A stretch of DNA of 64,000 nt from contig NZ_CP015848.1 in the NCBI RefSeq assembly GCF_002105535.1, positions 556,604 to 620,603 on the forward strand, in the 5' to 3' direction. This stretch comes from Magnetospirillum sp. ME-1. GTDB lineage: Bacteria > Pseudomonadota > Alphaproteobacteria > Rhodospirillales > Magnetospirillaceae. The notes under the pieces are model-generated. The model searched no databases, was not told the DNA's origin, and worked only from the letters and a program-made list of their open reading frames with translations. Shown here in pieces: positions 20,638 through 33,199 of this stretch (the stretch's first letter is position 1; every line of letters starts with the position of its first letter). The position numbers and the translations under genes were made by a program.

Positions 20638-21744
20638 ATGATCGCCGATTGCCTTGCCGGGCTCAAGGTCCTGGACCTCTCCATGTACATTCCCGGCCCG
20701 CTGGCCACCCTGTGGCTGTCTGATCTCGGCGCCGAGGTCATCAAGGTGGAAAGCCCGGCCGGCGATCCCATGCGCACCATGGGTCCGGTGGACGCGGACG
20801 GCACCACCGCCTTCTACAAGCTGGCCAACGCCAACAAGACCATCGTGACGCTGGACCTGAAGTCGGCGGACGGCAAGGCCCGCTTCGCCGAATTGGTGGC
20901 CAAGGCCGACGTGCTGCTGGAGGGCTTCCGCCCCGGGGTGATGGCGCGCCTGGGCTTCGGCATCGAGCGCCTGCACGAGATCAACCCCCGGCTGGTCCAT
21001 TGCGCGCTCTCGGGCTATGGCGGCACCGGCCCCTTCGCCACACGGGCCGGCCACGACGTCACCTATCTGGCGGTGACCGGATTGCTGGCCGCCAGCGGAC
21101 CGGCCGAGCGGCCCATCATGACCTTCCCGCCGCTGGCCGACCATGCGGGGGCCATGCTGGCGGTCAACTCGATCCTGGCCGCGCTGCTGAAGCGCTCCAC
21201 CTCCGGCAAGGGCACCACCATCGACATCAGCCTCGCCGAAGCGGCCCTGTCGTGGATGGGCGGCGTGCTGACCATGGCGCACCGCTGGGGCGATCCCAAA
21301 CGCGAGCACGACCTGATCAACGGCGGCGCCGCCCATTACCGCATCTACAAGACCAAGGATGGCCGCTTCGCCGCCATCGCCGCGCTGGAGGAGAAATTCT
21401 GGCAGTCCTTCTGCGCCGCCGTGGGCAAGCCCGACTGGGTGGCCCGCCAGAACGAACCCCTGCCCCAGACCGCCATGATCGGGGAGATGGCGGAGTTGTT
21501 CGCCTCAAAGACCCTGGCCGAGTGGACCGCCCTGCTGGAGCCCGCCGACTGCACCTTCGAGCCGGTGCTGGAACCCCACGAGGTCGCCAGCCATCCCCAT
21601 CACGTGGAGCGCGGCTTCACCCATGTGAGCGAGCAGGGCCTGGTCGAGGTGCTGCTGCCCGTTCTGATGGAAGGCGAGCGCCCGCGCCGCCGCAAGCCGC
21701 TGGCCGAAAAGCCGGCCGAGGCGGTCATCGCCGGATGGTCTTGA
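20638..21744 (+). CDS. CaiB/BaiF CoA-transferase family protein (possibly alpha-methylacyl-CoA-racemase-like)
   Basis: 368 residues. Family blocks: GLKVLDLSMYIPGPLATLWLSDLGAEVIKVE, FYKLANANKTIVTLDLKS, LLEGFRPGVMARLGFG, and HCALSGYGGTGP. The catalytic block reads IDISLAEAAL, with Glu where formyl-CoA transferases have Asp. Together with the AMACR-like length this leaves racemase or transferase open. It follows the enoyl-CoA hydratase, which suggests a branched-chain or steroid acyl-CoA route. The ATG at 20638 begins 20 bp after the palindromic repeat. Confidence 0.85.
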   Translation: MIADCLAGLKVLDLSMYIPGPLATLWLSDLGAEVIKVESPAGDPMRTMGPVDADGTTAFYKLANANKTIVTLDLKSADGKARFAELVAKADVLLEGFRPGVMARLGFGIERLHEINPRLVHCALSGYGGTGPFATRAGHDVTYLAVTGLLAASGPAERPIMTFPPLADHAGAMLAVNSILAALLKRSTSGKGTTIDISLAEAALSWMGGVLTMAHRWGDPKREHDLINGGAAHYRIYKTKDGRFAAIAALEEKFWQSFCAAVGKPDWVARQNEPLPQTAMIGEMAELFASKTLAEWTALLEPADCTFEPVLEPHEVASHPHHVERGFTHVSEQGLVEVLLPVLMEGERPRRRKPLAEKPAEAVIAGWS

Positions 21745-21768
21745 GGACAAATCAACGGTAGAAATGAC

Positions 21769-21800
21769 GACGGCGGGCCGGGAAGGTCCGGTCCGCCGTC
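21769..21800 (+). promoter_or_regulatory. RNA hairpin directly upstream of a small ORF's ribosome-binding site
   Basis: 13-bp stem GACGGCGGGCCGG / CCGGTCCGCCGTC (one G-T) with a 6-nt loop, immediately followed by AAGGAGG. It could end the CoA-transferase transcript or gate the small ORF; there is no T tract. Confidence 0.5.
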
Positions 21801-21814
21801 AAGGAGGAAATCGC

Positions 21815-21892
21815 ATGATCAAGATGCGCTTTCTCCTGGTCCTCAGGCTACCGTGGCGGATTCGCATCCGCCTCGCTCTGACCCGAGGCTAG
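21815..21892 (+). CDS. Small basic ORF with a perfect Shine-Dalgarno (leader-peptide candidate)
   Basis: 25 codons, beginning MIKMRFLLVLR and ending RLALTRG. AAGGAGG lies 8 bp upstream of the ATG. Seven Arg and six Leu codons are concentrated in the second half. A hairpin precedes the ribosome-binding site and another begins 5 bp after the stop, the layout of a transcription-attenuation leader. But the next gene on this strand is more than 2 kb away, so any regulated gene is missing; it may be an orphaned leader or a true microprotein. Confidence 0.4.
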   Translation: MIKMRFLLVLRLPWRIRIRLALTRG

Positions 21893-21897
21893 GGGCG

Positions 21898-21925
21898 GCC
21901 GGTGGGTGTTAGCGCACCCACCGGC
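21898..21925. terminator. Hairpin between convergent transcription units
   Basis: 11-bp perfect stem GCCGGTGGGTG / CACCCACCGGC with a 6-nt loop. It lies just after the small ORF (+) and 43 bp past the stop of the TPR-glycosyltransferase gene (-). It could terminate either; T-poor on both sides. Confidence 0.5.
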
Positions 21926-21968
21926 TACCTCCCATTACGCTAAACCATTCCGGTCAAAAAATCCAGAA

Positions 21969-24152
21969 TCACCCGCGCCGCTTCAGCCAGGCCGCCAGAT
22001 CCGCCGCCATGCGGGCCACCGGCGTCTCCCAGTCGCCGGCCTTGGGCTGGCGGTAGAGGCGCATGCCGGGATACCACGGGCTGTCGTCGCGGCCCGTCAG
22101 CCAGCGCCAGCAGCCATCGAAGCGCGACAGCAGCCAGACCGGCTTGCCCATGGCGGCGGCGAGGTGAGCCGTCGAGGTATCGACGCTGATCACCAGATCG
22201 AGGCCATTGATCAGGGCGGCGGTGTCGGCGAAATCGGTGATGCCTGAAGTGAGGTCGGCGACGCGGCCCTCGTCCCTGGCCTGAAGCCCCTGCTTGCCCA
22301 CCTGCAGGCTGACGAAACGGACGCCGTCCACCGCCAGAAGCGGCTCCAGCTGTTTCAGCGCCAGCGAGCGCCGGCGGTCGATCAGCGTGCATTCGATATC
22401 GTGTTCGCGGGAATCGCCCGCCCAGACCAGACCGATGCGCGGGCCGGGAGCCAATCCGGCGTTCAGCCGCCGCGCCCAGGGCTCCAGGCGGTCGGGAGGC
22501 GGCGACAGATAGGGAAGGACGGCGGGAATGGTCTCGACCATGGTGCCGAAGGCCAGCGGCAGGCTCATCAGTGGCGATTGAAGGTCGATCGCTCCGGTCT
22601 CGCCGCCCACCGCCACCACCTCGGCGATGCCGGGCATGGTGGCCAGCAGCGACACCAGGGCGGGCTGCACCTCCAGCACCACCCGGGCGCCCCGCGCCGC
22701 CGCCAGGGGGGCGTAGCGGACGAATTGCAGCGTGTCGCCGAAGCCCTGCTCCGACCACAGCAGCAGGGTGCGCCCGTCCAGGGGCTCGCCCTTCCACTGC
22801 GGAATGCCGGGGTGGCGATGGGGCTCCCGGCGCTTGCGGTTGCCCCAGCGCGCCTCGTAGAGCGCCCAGCCCTCGGCGAAGTCGCCCTGCTTCAGACGGA
22901 CGATGCCACGGTGAAAGCGGATGTCGTCATTGGCCGGGTCGGCGGCTCCGGCGGCGTCGAACTGTTCCTGGGCCTCGGCCAGGCGGCCCTGGGCGTACAG
23001 GGCCTGGCCCAGATTGCTTAAGGGGATGGCCGCGCCGGGCGACAACTCCACCACCCGGCGGCTCAAGACCTCGGCCTCCTCGACCCGGCCCAGGCTGCCC
23101 AGCAGGGCGGCCCGGTTGGCCATAACGATGGGGTCGTCGGGGCTCAGCGTCTCGGCGGTCTCGTAGCACTCGGCGGCGCGCTCCAGTTCCCCCTGTTCCC
23201 GCAGCGCGTTGCCCAGATTGTTCCACACCTCGGAATGATCGTGCTCGCGGCCCAGCAGGGTCTGGTAAAGCGCCACCGCCTCGGCCAGACGGCCCATCTC
23301 GTTCATGGCGTTGGCAGCCTCGAACAGGTGGGACACCCCGGACCCCTCGATACCGGCCAGCCGCAGATAGGTCTCGGCGGCGAGCTCATCACGTCCCATG
23401 GCCCGCAGCTGGCGGGCCAGGATCAGCACGGCGGGGGGATAATTGGGGGCAAGCTCGGCGGCGCGCGCCGCATGCTCCAGCGCCTCCTCGATCCGGCCCC
23501 GTCCCCGGATCACGTCCGAGGCGGCGACCAGCACCGGAACGGAATCGGGGGCAAGCCTGAGAGCGCGGCAGACGGAGATGTCGGCCTCGAGCGCCCGGTC
23601 CGAGGCCAGCAGGGCGCGGCCCAGATCGGCGTGAAGATTGGCCTCGCCCGGGCGTTCGGCCACGGCGCGGCGCAATTTCTCCACCGCCTCGGCGGGGCGG
23701 CCCAGGCGGTTCAGCACCCCGGCCATGTTGGCCAGGGCCTCGACGAAGCCCGGCCGCAGGGCGAGCGCCCGCTCCTGGGCGGTCAAAGCCTCGTCCAGGC
23801 GCCCGGTCTGGGCCAGGGTATTGCCCAGGCCGAACAGCGCCTCGGGAATATCGGGATTGAGCGCCAGCGCGCGACGGTAGGCGGCTTCCGCCTCGGGCAG
23901 GCGCCGCGCGCTGAACAGGGCGTTGCCCAGGTTGACGTGGTAATCGGGAACCCGGCCGTTGGCGCGGATGGCCTCGCCGATCAGATGGATGGCCAGATCA
24001 AACTGGCCCATCTGGGAACAGGCCACGCCCAGCAGATGGTTGGCCCCCTCGTGATACGGATCGGCCGACAGGATCCGCTGGTAGATGTCGACCGCATCAA
24101 GCAGCTTCCCCGCCTGATGAAGCTCGACGGCCTTGGCGAAATCGTCGGCCAA
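21969..24152 (-). CDS. TPR protein with C-terminal GT9-like glycosyltransferase domain
   Basis: 727 residues from the TTG at 24152 (GGGGA upstream; protein then starts LADDFAKAVELHQAG). Upstream ATGs at 24257 and in-frame codons to 24302 would add a non-repetitive tail. About 12 tetratricopeptide repeats fill residues 1-430 (e.g. PEALFGLGNTLAQTGRLDEAL). After a GWALYEARWGNRKR linker comes a GT-B half resembling heptosyltransferases: LLLWSEQGFGDTLQFVRYAPL, IGLVWAGDS and LVISVDTSTAHLAAAMGKPVWLL. Likely transfers sugar to a protein, with TPRs choosing the target. A shorter paralogue sits at 48304-49314 beside the flagellar genes. Confidence 0.8.
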   Translation of the reverse strand: MADDFAKAVELHQAGKLLDAVDIYQRILSADPYHEGANHLLGVACSQMGQFDLAIHLIGEAIRANGRVPDYHVNLGNALFSARRLPEAEAAYRRALALNPDIPEALFGLGNTLAQTGRLDEALTAQERALALRPGFVEALANMAGVLNRLGRPAEAVEKLRRAVAERPGEANLHADLGRALLASDRALEADISVCRALRLAPDSVPVLVAASDVIRGRGRIEEALEHAARAAELAPNYPPAVLILARQLRAMGRDELAAETYLRLAGIEGSGVSHLFEAANAMNEMGRLAEAVALYQTLLGREHDHSEVWNNLGNALREQGELERAAECYETAETLSPDDPIVMANRAALLGSLGRVEEAEVLSRRVVELSPGAAIPLSNLGQALYAQGRLAEAQEQFDAAGAADPANDDIRFHRGIVRLKQGDFAEGWALYEARWGNRKRREPHRHPGIPQWKGEPLDGRTLLLWSEQGFGDTLQFVRYAPLAAARGARVVLEVQPALVSLLATMPGIAEVVAVGGETGAIDLQSPLMSLPLAFGTMVETIPAVLPYLSPPPDRLEPWARRLNAGLAPGPRIGLVWAGDSREHDIECTLIDRRRSLALKQLEPLLAVDGVRFVSLQVGKQGLQARDEGRVADLTSGITDFADTAALINGLDLVISVDTSTAHLAAAMGKPVWLLSRFDGCWRWLTGRDDSPWYPGMRLYRQPKAGDWETPVARMAADLAAWLKRRG

Positions 24153-24323
24153 TGTGGATTCCCCGCGGTTGCTCTTTGGGGTAAACGATGGCACGTCGCA
24201 GAGTGCGGAGGCAAGGCGGCAGGGTAATGAAACAGCCGGTTCGTCAAGATTCGTCATATGCAATTTATCGATTGTTGATCCCACTGAAGCCGCTGCTATC
24301 ATGCCCCCGGCCGAACGGCAGTG

Positions 24324-26012
24324 ATGACTATGCCTAACGACGTGGGTCGACCTCTCAATTTACGCGCCAGCGCCACCGTGGTGGTGATGGGCCTGCTCGT
24401 CGCCCTGTTCATCATCGCGACCTTCAGCGCCATGGCCTGGCAAAGGCAGCGGGACCTGCTGCACGACCGCCAGAGCAGCAACGAGCGGCTGGCCGACACC
24501 CTGGCGGAACATGTCGACGGCATCTTCGGCCAATCCGCCCTGGTGCTGTCCATGATGGGCGAGCGGCTGGAGCGCGAGCATTCCGCTTCGCCCCACCCGG
24601 CCCATGACGGGACGTTCCGGACCTTTCTGGCCGCCGTGCTGAAGCAGGCGCCCATGGTGGCGGCGGCCCGCGTCATCACCCCGGACGGCGCCTATCTCCA
24701 CAGCCACCCCGAATTGCCGCCCCAAGGGGTCGGCGTCGGCGACCGCGATTACGTCCAGGCCCATCTTCGAGGCGAGGTCGGGCTGTTCGTCGGCAAGCCG
24801 ATCGTCAGCCGCGTCAACGGACGGCTGGTGCTGCCGGTCAGCCTGGCGCAGCGGAATTCCCAAGGCCGGCTTGACGCGATCCTGGCCGTGATGATCCAAC
24901 TGGACGACATCAACGCCCTGTTCGAGTCCATCCGCCAGAAGCCCAACGGCACCATCGCCCTGTTCGGAGCCGAGGGAACCCTGCTGGCCCGCGGCCCCAT
25001 GGACAATGACCTGATCGGCAAGGATTTCTCGCAAGGGCCGCTGTTCCGGGAACACATCCCCAAGGCGGCGACGGGCAGCTACACCAACGTGGTCGCCACC
25101 GACGGCAAGCTGCGCCAGGCCAGCTATCGGCGCCTGGGAGACTATCCGGCCGTGGTCTCCATCTCGACCCTGCACGACGACACCATGGCCCAGTGGCGGT
25201 CCTATGTCGCCACCCTGGCGCTTATCGCGCTGCCGCTGCTCCTGGCCACCACCGCCATCACCTGGGCGCTGCACCGGCAACTGGTGGAGCGCGAGCGGTT
25301 CGAACGTCTGCTCGCCCGGCGTACCTCCGATCTGGAACTGGCCAACGAGGAATTGCGCCACATGGCGGAAATTTCCGCCCACCACCTGCAGGAGCCGCTG
25401 CGCACCATCCTGTCCTACGCCCAACTGCTGGTGCGCAAGGCCGGCACGGGAGAGACGGCGGGGCTGGAGGAATACCTGGGCTTCATCCGCTCGGGAACCG
25501 ACCGCATGAAGGCGCAGCTGGACGCCTTGCAACGCTATCTGGGGGTGGGTCAGTGCCGCCCGTTGCAACCGGTGCCGCTGCAGCGCCTTCTGGACGAGAC
25601 CATCGACTTGCTCGCCCCCCGCCTGGAGGCCGCAGGCACCACCATCACCTCAGGAAGCCTGCCCGAGATCATGGGCGACCGCCAGCATCTGGCCGGCCTG
25701 TTCCACCACATGATTTCAGCCATTCTCGAGCGGCGGCGGCCCGAGCAGAGCCAGACCATCGGGGTCAGCGCGGCGCGGGATGGCGACATGTGGCACCTGA
25801 TCGTCAGCTCCGACAATACCGCTGCCGATTTCGGCGACGGCGAAACCTCGTTCCCGCTGCTGGGCGCCGGCAGTTCCGGCGACAAGGGGCGCGGCCCGAC
25901 GCTCAGCCTGGCGCTCTGCCGCAAGATCGCCCAGTTGCACGGCGGCCGCCTGTGGGCGGAAACCACCGGCGACGGCGAAAGCCGCCTGCACGTCATGTTG
26001 CCGGCGGAATAG
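24324..26012 (+). CDS. Membrane sensor histidine kinase with a degenerate ATPase domain
   Basis: 562 residues. TM1 at about 17-38, a Cache-like extracytoplasmic domain of about 250 residues (TPDGAYLHSHPELPPQG, FGAEGTLLARGPMDNDLIGKDFS), TM2 at about 292-312, then a HisKA segment with candidate phospho-His353 (ISAHHLQEPLRTILSYAQLL). The expected N-box asparagine is missing (LFHHMISAILERRRP), and the G1 DxGxG motif is replaced by SDNTAADFGDG; only the last block (GRGPTLSLALCRKIAQLHGG) is ordinary. It may bind ATP poorly and act as a regulator of another kinase. No response regulator is adjacent. ATG 24324; GTG 24321 is equally possible. Confidence 0.8.
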   Translation: MTMPNDVGRPLNLRASATVVVMGLLVALFIIATFSAMAWQRQRDLLHDRQSSNERLADTLAEHVDGIFGQSALVLSMMGERLEREHSASPHPAHDGTFRTFLAAVLKQAPMVAAARVITPDGAYLHSHPELPPQGVGVGDRDYVQAHLRGEVGLFVGKPIVSRVNGRLVLPVSLAQRNSQGRLDAILAVMIQLDDINALFESIRQKPNGTIALFGAEGTLLARGPMDNDLIGKDFSQGPLFREHIPKAATGSYTNVVATDGKLRQASYRRLGDYPAVVSISTLHDDTMAQWRSYVATLALIALPLLLATTAITWALHRQLVERERFERLLARRTSDLELANEELRHMAEISAHHLQEPLRTILSYAQLLVRKAGTGETAGLEEYLGFIRSGTDRMKAQLDALQRYLGVGQCRPLQPVPLQRLLDETIDLLAPRLEAAGTTITSGSLPEIMGDRQHLAGLFHHMISAILERRRPEQSQTIGVSAARDGDMWHLIVSSDNTAADFGDGETSFPLLGAGSSGDKGRGPTLSLALCRKIAQLHGGRLWAETTGDGESRLHVMLPAE

Positions 26013-26023
26013 ATCCGGGCGGG

Positions 26024-27367
26024 TTATCTGCTTGCCAATTCCACCAGACGGGACGGCGTGACGTCGCCGGCCGAGCCGGGCTGAAGCAGCCGGGCGGCGG
26101 CGGCGCGTTCGGCCGCCGAGAAGGTGCCCAGCGTCTTCAGCGCGTCGGACCGGGTGCTCATGCCGCCATCGAAGCCGGTGGCGGATACCGCATGCCAGCG
26201 GGCCGCCTCGGCCCGGGCCGCGCTGCCGCCCTCGGCCTCGCGGATCAGGGCCAGCAGCTGGGCCGAGGGAGCGTGGCGCCGCTTGGCGGCCAGTTCGGCC
26301 ATGGCGGCGGCCTTGGCCAACAGGTCGGGCATCTTGGTCATTTCCATGGCCGAGCGCTGGGCGGTGCGGCACAGCTGGGTCAGCGCCTCGGTACGGAACT
26401 CGCCGGCGGGCAGGGCTTCCGCCCCGGCCAGCAGCCGGTCCATCCAGCCCAGCGAATCCGGATTGACCGGGCTGAAGTCCTTTTGCGCGAAGGGCATGTT
26501 GGCCAGACGGTCGCGGCGCGTCGCCGGGTCGCTTACCTTGGAGAGCGAGACGAAGCCGGCCGCCGGGTCGTCGGCGCGCACGCGGGCGCCGTACAGCACC
26601 AGGGTGGCGGCGTCGCGCTTCGACGGCACGGTCAGCGCGTCCACCTGGGGTTCCAGCACGGCGGCCAGGGCCAGCGCCCCCTTCCTCGCCTGGCCCATGG
26701 CCAGCGATTCCAGCGCCACCAGACCGGAGTCCAGACGGATATCGGCATCGGGCAGCGCCTTGATTGCGGCGATGGCCTCGTCGGCGGTGGCCTCGGCCTC
26801 GGGCAGGCGGCGCGCGCTCATCAGGCCGGCGGCATGGGCCAGCAGCCGCGCCCGCAACACCGGATCGGCCACCCGGGCCAGGGCCAGGGCGGCATTGGGG
26901 TCGCGGCGCTTGACCTCGGCGTCGATGCGGTAGCGGGCGATGGACTCGGTCATCTCGCGCACCAGGGCGGGATCGTCCACCCATTGGGGCGCGTCGGTGA
27001 CGGCGGCCAGCAGGCGCAGGCCCTGGCCGTCATCGGCGGCGTCCAGACCGTCCAGGCCGGGCTTGACGAAGGCCTCGACCACCTTGGCGGATTTCAGCTT
27101 GGGCGCCGGCCAGAACGAATCGGCGGCGCACGGCAGGCGGAACGCCAGCGCCTCGCCCACCTGCGCCTTGCCGACGAAGGCCTTGCGCACAGTGCCCGAT
27201 ACCCGGCAGGCCGCGCCGGAAACGTCCACTCCCGCCACCTCCACCTGCACATGGCTTTCGGCGGCCAGTCGGCGGGCGACCCAGTTGCGGGCCTCCATGG
27301 CCCCATCGGCGGCCAGGGCCGACGTGGACGACAACAGCAGCAGGACCAGCGGAACCGTGCGCTTCAT
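26024..27367 (-). CDS. Exported alpha-helical protein of unknown function
   Basis: 447 residues, ATG 27367 with GGGGAGAGG upstream. The signal peptide MKRTVPLVLLLLSSTSALA predicts a periplasmic location. The rest is Ala/Leu-rich and mostly helical, with weak repeat units of about 30-40 residues (DPNAALALARVADPVLRARLL, RLPEAEATADEAIAAI) that recall degenerate TPR or Sel1-type repeats. No catalytic motif seen. Convergent with the histidine kinase 11 bp away. Confidence 0.65.
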   Translation of the reverse strand: MKRTVPLVLLLLSSTSALAADGAMEARNWVARRLAAESHVQVEVAGVDVSGAACRVSGTVRKAFVGKAQVGEALAFRLPCAADSFWPAPKLKSAKVVEAFVKPGLDGLDAADDGQGLRLLAAVTDAPQWVDDPALVREMTESIARYRIDAEVKRRDPNAALALARVADPVLRARLLAHAAGLMSARRLPEAEATADEAIAAIKALPDADIRLDSGLVALESLAMGQARKGALALAAVLEPQVDALTVPSKRDAATLVLYGARVRADDPAAGFVSLSKVSDPATRRDRLANMPFAQKDFSPVNPDSLGWMDRLLAGAEALPAGEFRTEALTQLCRTAQRSAMEMTKMPDLLAKAAAMAELAAKRRHAPSAQLLALIREAEGGSAARAEAARWHAVSATGFDGGMSTRSDALKTLGTFSAAERAAAARLLQPGSAGDVTPSRLVELASR

Positions 27368-27442
27368 GACCTCTCCCCAGGCAATCACGGCTGGCAGACT
27401 AGCCCAGACGCCCGCCCGGCGGCTTGACTTGCGTCATGTGGT

Positions 27443-28462
27443 CTACAGGCCGAAAAAGCCGGCGATCTCGGACGCCGCGCACTTGCCCCCATCGCTCACA
27501 TAGGCCCCCTCGCGGCCGCAGCCCGCGGCGGGCGCCACCGGCGCGGCGTGGCCGAAGCCCCGCAGCAGCCAAAGCTCCACCGCCGGCCCGCCCGCGCCGC
27601 CGGGCGCCGTCCAGGTGGGACCGGACACCAGCGGATTGACGGGGGCCTGCTCGCAGGTGGTGAAGGGCGGCAAGGCGGCACCGTGCAGCCCCGCCCATTG
27701 CGCGGCGCTCTCCACCGCGTTGACGCAAGCGACCGTCTTGTCGGCATCGCCGTGCCAGATGGCCAGGCGCGGCCATTTGTGCCGCGCCCCGTGCAGCCGG
27801 GCGATCTCGCCGGCCCAGTGCTCGGGCCTGACCTCGGCGGGGCCTTCCATGCAGCCGAAGGCGCGCCGCACCTCGGGCGTGGCGAAGTACGAACCACCAG
27901 TCACCCCGCCGATGCGCGCGCAGCCCACCGGCACGCCCCCCATGGAAGCGCCGGCGGCGAAGTCGTCGGGAAGCGCCGCCAGCAGCACCTGGGCCATGGC
28001 GCCGCCCGCCGACAGGCCGACCACGAAATTATCGCCGCCCTTGATGCCGAAGGCTTCGCGCGCCGCCAACACCTCGCGGTACAAACGGCCGATAATGTTC
28101 TTTTCGGTGGGCAGCCGCTCGTTCTCGTCGAACCACCACAGGCAGTTGTTGCCCGGCGCGCCGGAAACGGAATCGGTGAACTCGGCCACCAGCAGGGCGA
28201 AGCCCTTCTTCTCGGCCAGATCGCGCCAGCCGCTGTCGGTGGCGAAAGGAATGCCCTCCTGCTTGCAGCCGTGCAGCAGCAGGACCACCGGTCCCGGCTT
28301 GCCCCTGGCGGCGTCGGGGACATAGGCCTTGACTGCCAAGTTCCACCACCACAGCTGGCCGCCGCCGGCGAACAGGCCGGAAACGGGCTGGAACTCAGTG
28401 GCGCAAGCGGGGACGGCCCACAGGACCAGGGCCGCCAGAAGGGCGCCCAGACGCGACATCAT
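27443..28462 (-). CDS. Secreted PHB-depolymerase-family esterase
   Basis: 339 residues. Signal peptide (to about residue 21, ending PACA). The family pattern is VVLLLHGCKQEG (oxyanion region), NCLWWFDENERLPTEKNI, the nucleophile VGLSAGGAMAQVL, WHGDADKTV (acid) and RGFGHAAP (His). Such enzymes hydrolyse polyhydroxyalkanoate or aromatic esters outside the cytoplasm. The double ATG start (28462/28459) is preceded by TGAGGAGC. Followed downstream by a secreted helical protein gene 75 bp away. Confidence 0.85.
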   Translation of the reverse strand: MMSRLGALLAALVLWAVPACATEFQPVSGLFAGGGQLWWWNLAVKAYVPDAARGKPGPVVLLLHGCKQEGIPFATDSGWRDLAEKKGFALLVAEFTDSVSGAPGNNCLWWFDENERLPTEKNIIGRLYREVLAAREAFGIKGGDNFVVGLSAGGAMAQVLLAALPDDFAAGASMGGVPVGCARIGGVTGGSYFATPEVRRAFGCMEGPAEVRPEHWAGEIARLHGARHKWPRLAIWHGDADKTVACVNAVESAAQWAGLHGAALPPFTTCEQAPVNPLVSGPTWTAPGGAGGPAVELWLLRGFGHAAPVAPAAGCGREGAYVSDGGKCAASEIAGFFGL

Positions 28463-28475
28463 GCTCAGTTGCTCC

Positions 28476-29384
28476 TCAGGCGAGGGATTCCAGGAAGTCG
28501 GCGGACGGCGCGAAGAAGGACGCGCCGGTCACCGCCCGGGTGAAGTCCAGCAGACGGTCGTGCAGACCGTCGCCGGCCGACAGCACCATGCGCTCCAGCA
28601 TCTTGCGGAACGGCGCCGGGCTGGCGCAGTAGGCGACGAAATAAAGGCCGTTCTCCGACGTGCTTCCGTAGGGCATGGAATGGCGCAGCACCTCCAGCTC
28701 CTCGCCGTCCTCCTCGATCACCACGCGGACGATGTGGGCGAAGGGCGGCTTCACCGCATCGGCCAGTTCCTCGTCGCCTTCCTTGGTGCGGCCCACCGCC
28801 GCTTCCTGGTCGGGAGTGGACAGGGCCTCCCAGCGGGCGAGGTCATGGACGTAGCGCTGCAACGAGACGAAGCTGCCGCCGGCATGGGGGCCGTCGGCCA
28901 CCAGCGCCACCTCTGCCCGCTCGTCGCCTTCCGGGTTCTCGGTGCCGTCGACGAAGCCGGTCAGGTCACGCTTGCCCATGTGGCGAAAGCCCATCACCTC
29001 CTCGGCAAGCCGCACATGGGAGCCCAGCGCCGCCATCACCCGCCGCGCCAGCATCAGGTTGGCGTCGTGGCGGGGCGAGTGGATGTGCACGAACAGGTCG
29101 GCGGGGGTGGCCGGCGCCTTGCGGGCGCCCTCGGCCAGGGGCGCGAAGGGAACCAGCCCCTCCGGGCATTCCCGACCGGTCAGTCGAGTCCAGCAGGACG
29201 CGCCGATTGCCACCGAACTGACCAAGGCGGGCTCGCCCGCCTGCTCGGCCACGGCCTCGGTCATGTCGGGCAGGGCGGCGAGCACGCGCCGCACCGGGCC
29301 CATGTCGCCGTCAGCCAGAACAAGGGTGAGGAACAGGCCGAAATCACCACCGTCCGCGCAGATGGCCGATTGGGGCTTGGTCAT
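28476..29384 (-). CDS. Dyp-type heme peroxidase
   Basis: 302 residues, YfeX/DyP superfamily. The distal-side motif GFVDGTENPEGD carries the catalytic Asp; the probable proximal heme ligand is the His in PPFAHIVRV; the C-terminal PFRKMLERMV is typical. Reduces peroxides or dye-like substrates, cytoplasmic (no signal peptide). The ATG lies 4 bp after greA, so they probably share a transcript (carB-greA-dyp order). Confidence 0.9.
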   Translation of the reverse strand: MTKPQSAICADGGDFGLFLTLVLADGDMGPVRRVLAALPDMTEAVAEQAGEPALVSSVAIGASCWTRLTGRECPEGLVPFAPLAEGARKAPATPADLFVHIHSPRHDANLMLARRVMAALGSHVRLAEEVMGFRHMGKRDLTGFVDGTENPEGDERAEVALVADGPHAGGSFVSLQRYVHDLARWEALSTPDQEAAVGRTKEGDEELADAVKPPFAHIVRVVIEEDGEELEVLRHSMPYGSTSENGLYFVAYCASPAPFRKMLERMVLSAGDGLHDRLLDFTRAVTGASFFAPSADFLESLA

Positions 29385-29388
29385 GGCG

Positions 29389-29862
29389 TCACCCGAAGCG
29401 GACGTCGACGATCTCGTAAGATTTGGACCCGCCCGGCGCGGTGACCTCGACGGTGTCGCCCAGATGCTTGCCGATCAGGGCGCGGGCCAGCGGCGAATGC
29501 ACGCTCATGCGGCCCGACTTGATGTCGGCCTCGTGGGCGCCGACGATGGTGTAGACCACCTCGTCGTCGGAATCCTCGTCGGCGAGCGTCACGGTGGCGC
29601 CGAAGCGCACCTGATCGCCCGACAGGCTGGCGATGTCGATCACCTGGGCGCGGGAGATGATGTCTTCGAGCTCGGAAACCCGACCCTCGATGAAGCTCTG
29701 GCGTTCGCGCGCCGCGTGGTATTCGGCGTTTTCCGACAGATCACCGTGCTCGCGCGCCTCGGCGATGGCCCGGATCACCGCCGGGCGCTCCACCGATTTC
29801 AGGGTCCTCAGCTCTTCCTCCAGCTGGGCCAGCCCGGCCGGAGTCATCGGGATCTTTTCCAT
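29389..29862 (-). CDS. greA: Transcript cleavage factor GreA
   Basis: 157 residues. The N-terminal coiled coil with the acidic tip [18 protein letters not shown] inserts in the RNA polymerase secondary channel to trigger cleavage of backtracked RNA; the C-terminal FKBP-like domain holds [21 protein letters not shown]. Start ATG 29862, 17 bp after the carB stop, so co-transcription with carB is likely. Confidence 0.97.
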   Translation of the reverse strand: MEKIPMTPAGLAQLEEELRTLKSVERPAVIRAIAEAREHGDLSENAEYHAARERQSFIEGRVSELEDIISRAQVIDIASLSGDQVRFGATVTLADEDSDDEVVYTIVGAHEADIKSGRMSVHSPLARALIGKHLGDTVEVTAPGGSKSYEIVDVRFG

Positions 29863-29879
29863 CAAACGCCCCTACGCCC

Positions 29880-33137
<3,258 letters not shown>

Positions 33138-33161
33138 CGTCTGGTTCCAGCGAATGAATTA

Positions 33162-33188
33162 ACCACGAAGGCACGAAGGCATGAAGGA
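33162..33188 (+). repeat. Left copy of a 27-bp inverted repeat flanking the GxxExxY gene
   Basis: ACCACGAAGGCACGAAGG plus nine more bases, itself built of tandem CACGAAGG units (a further one at 33191-33198). Matches the reverse complement of 33585-33611 at 25 of 27 positions. Confidence 0.7.
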
Positions 33189-33199
33189 AGCACGAAGGT

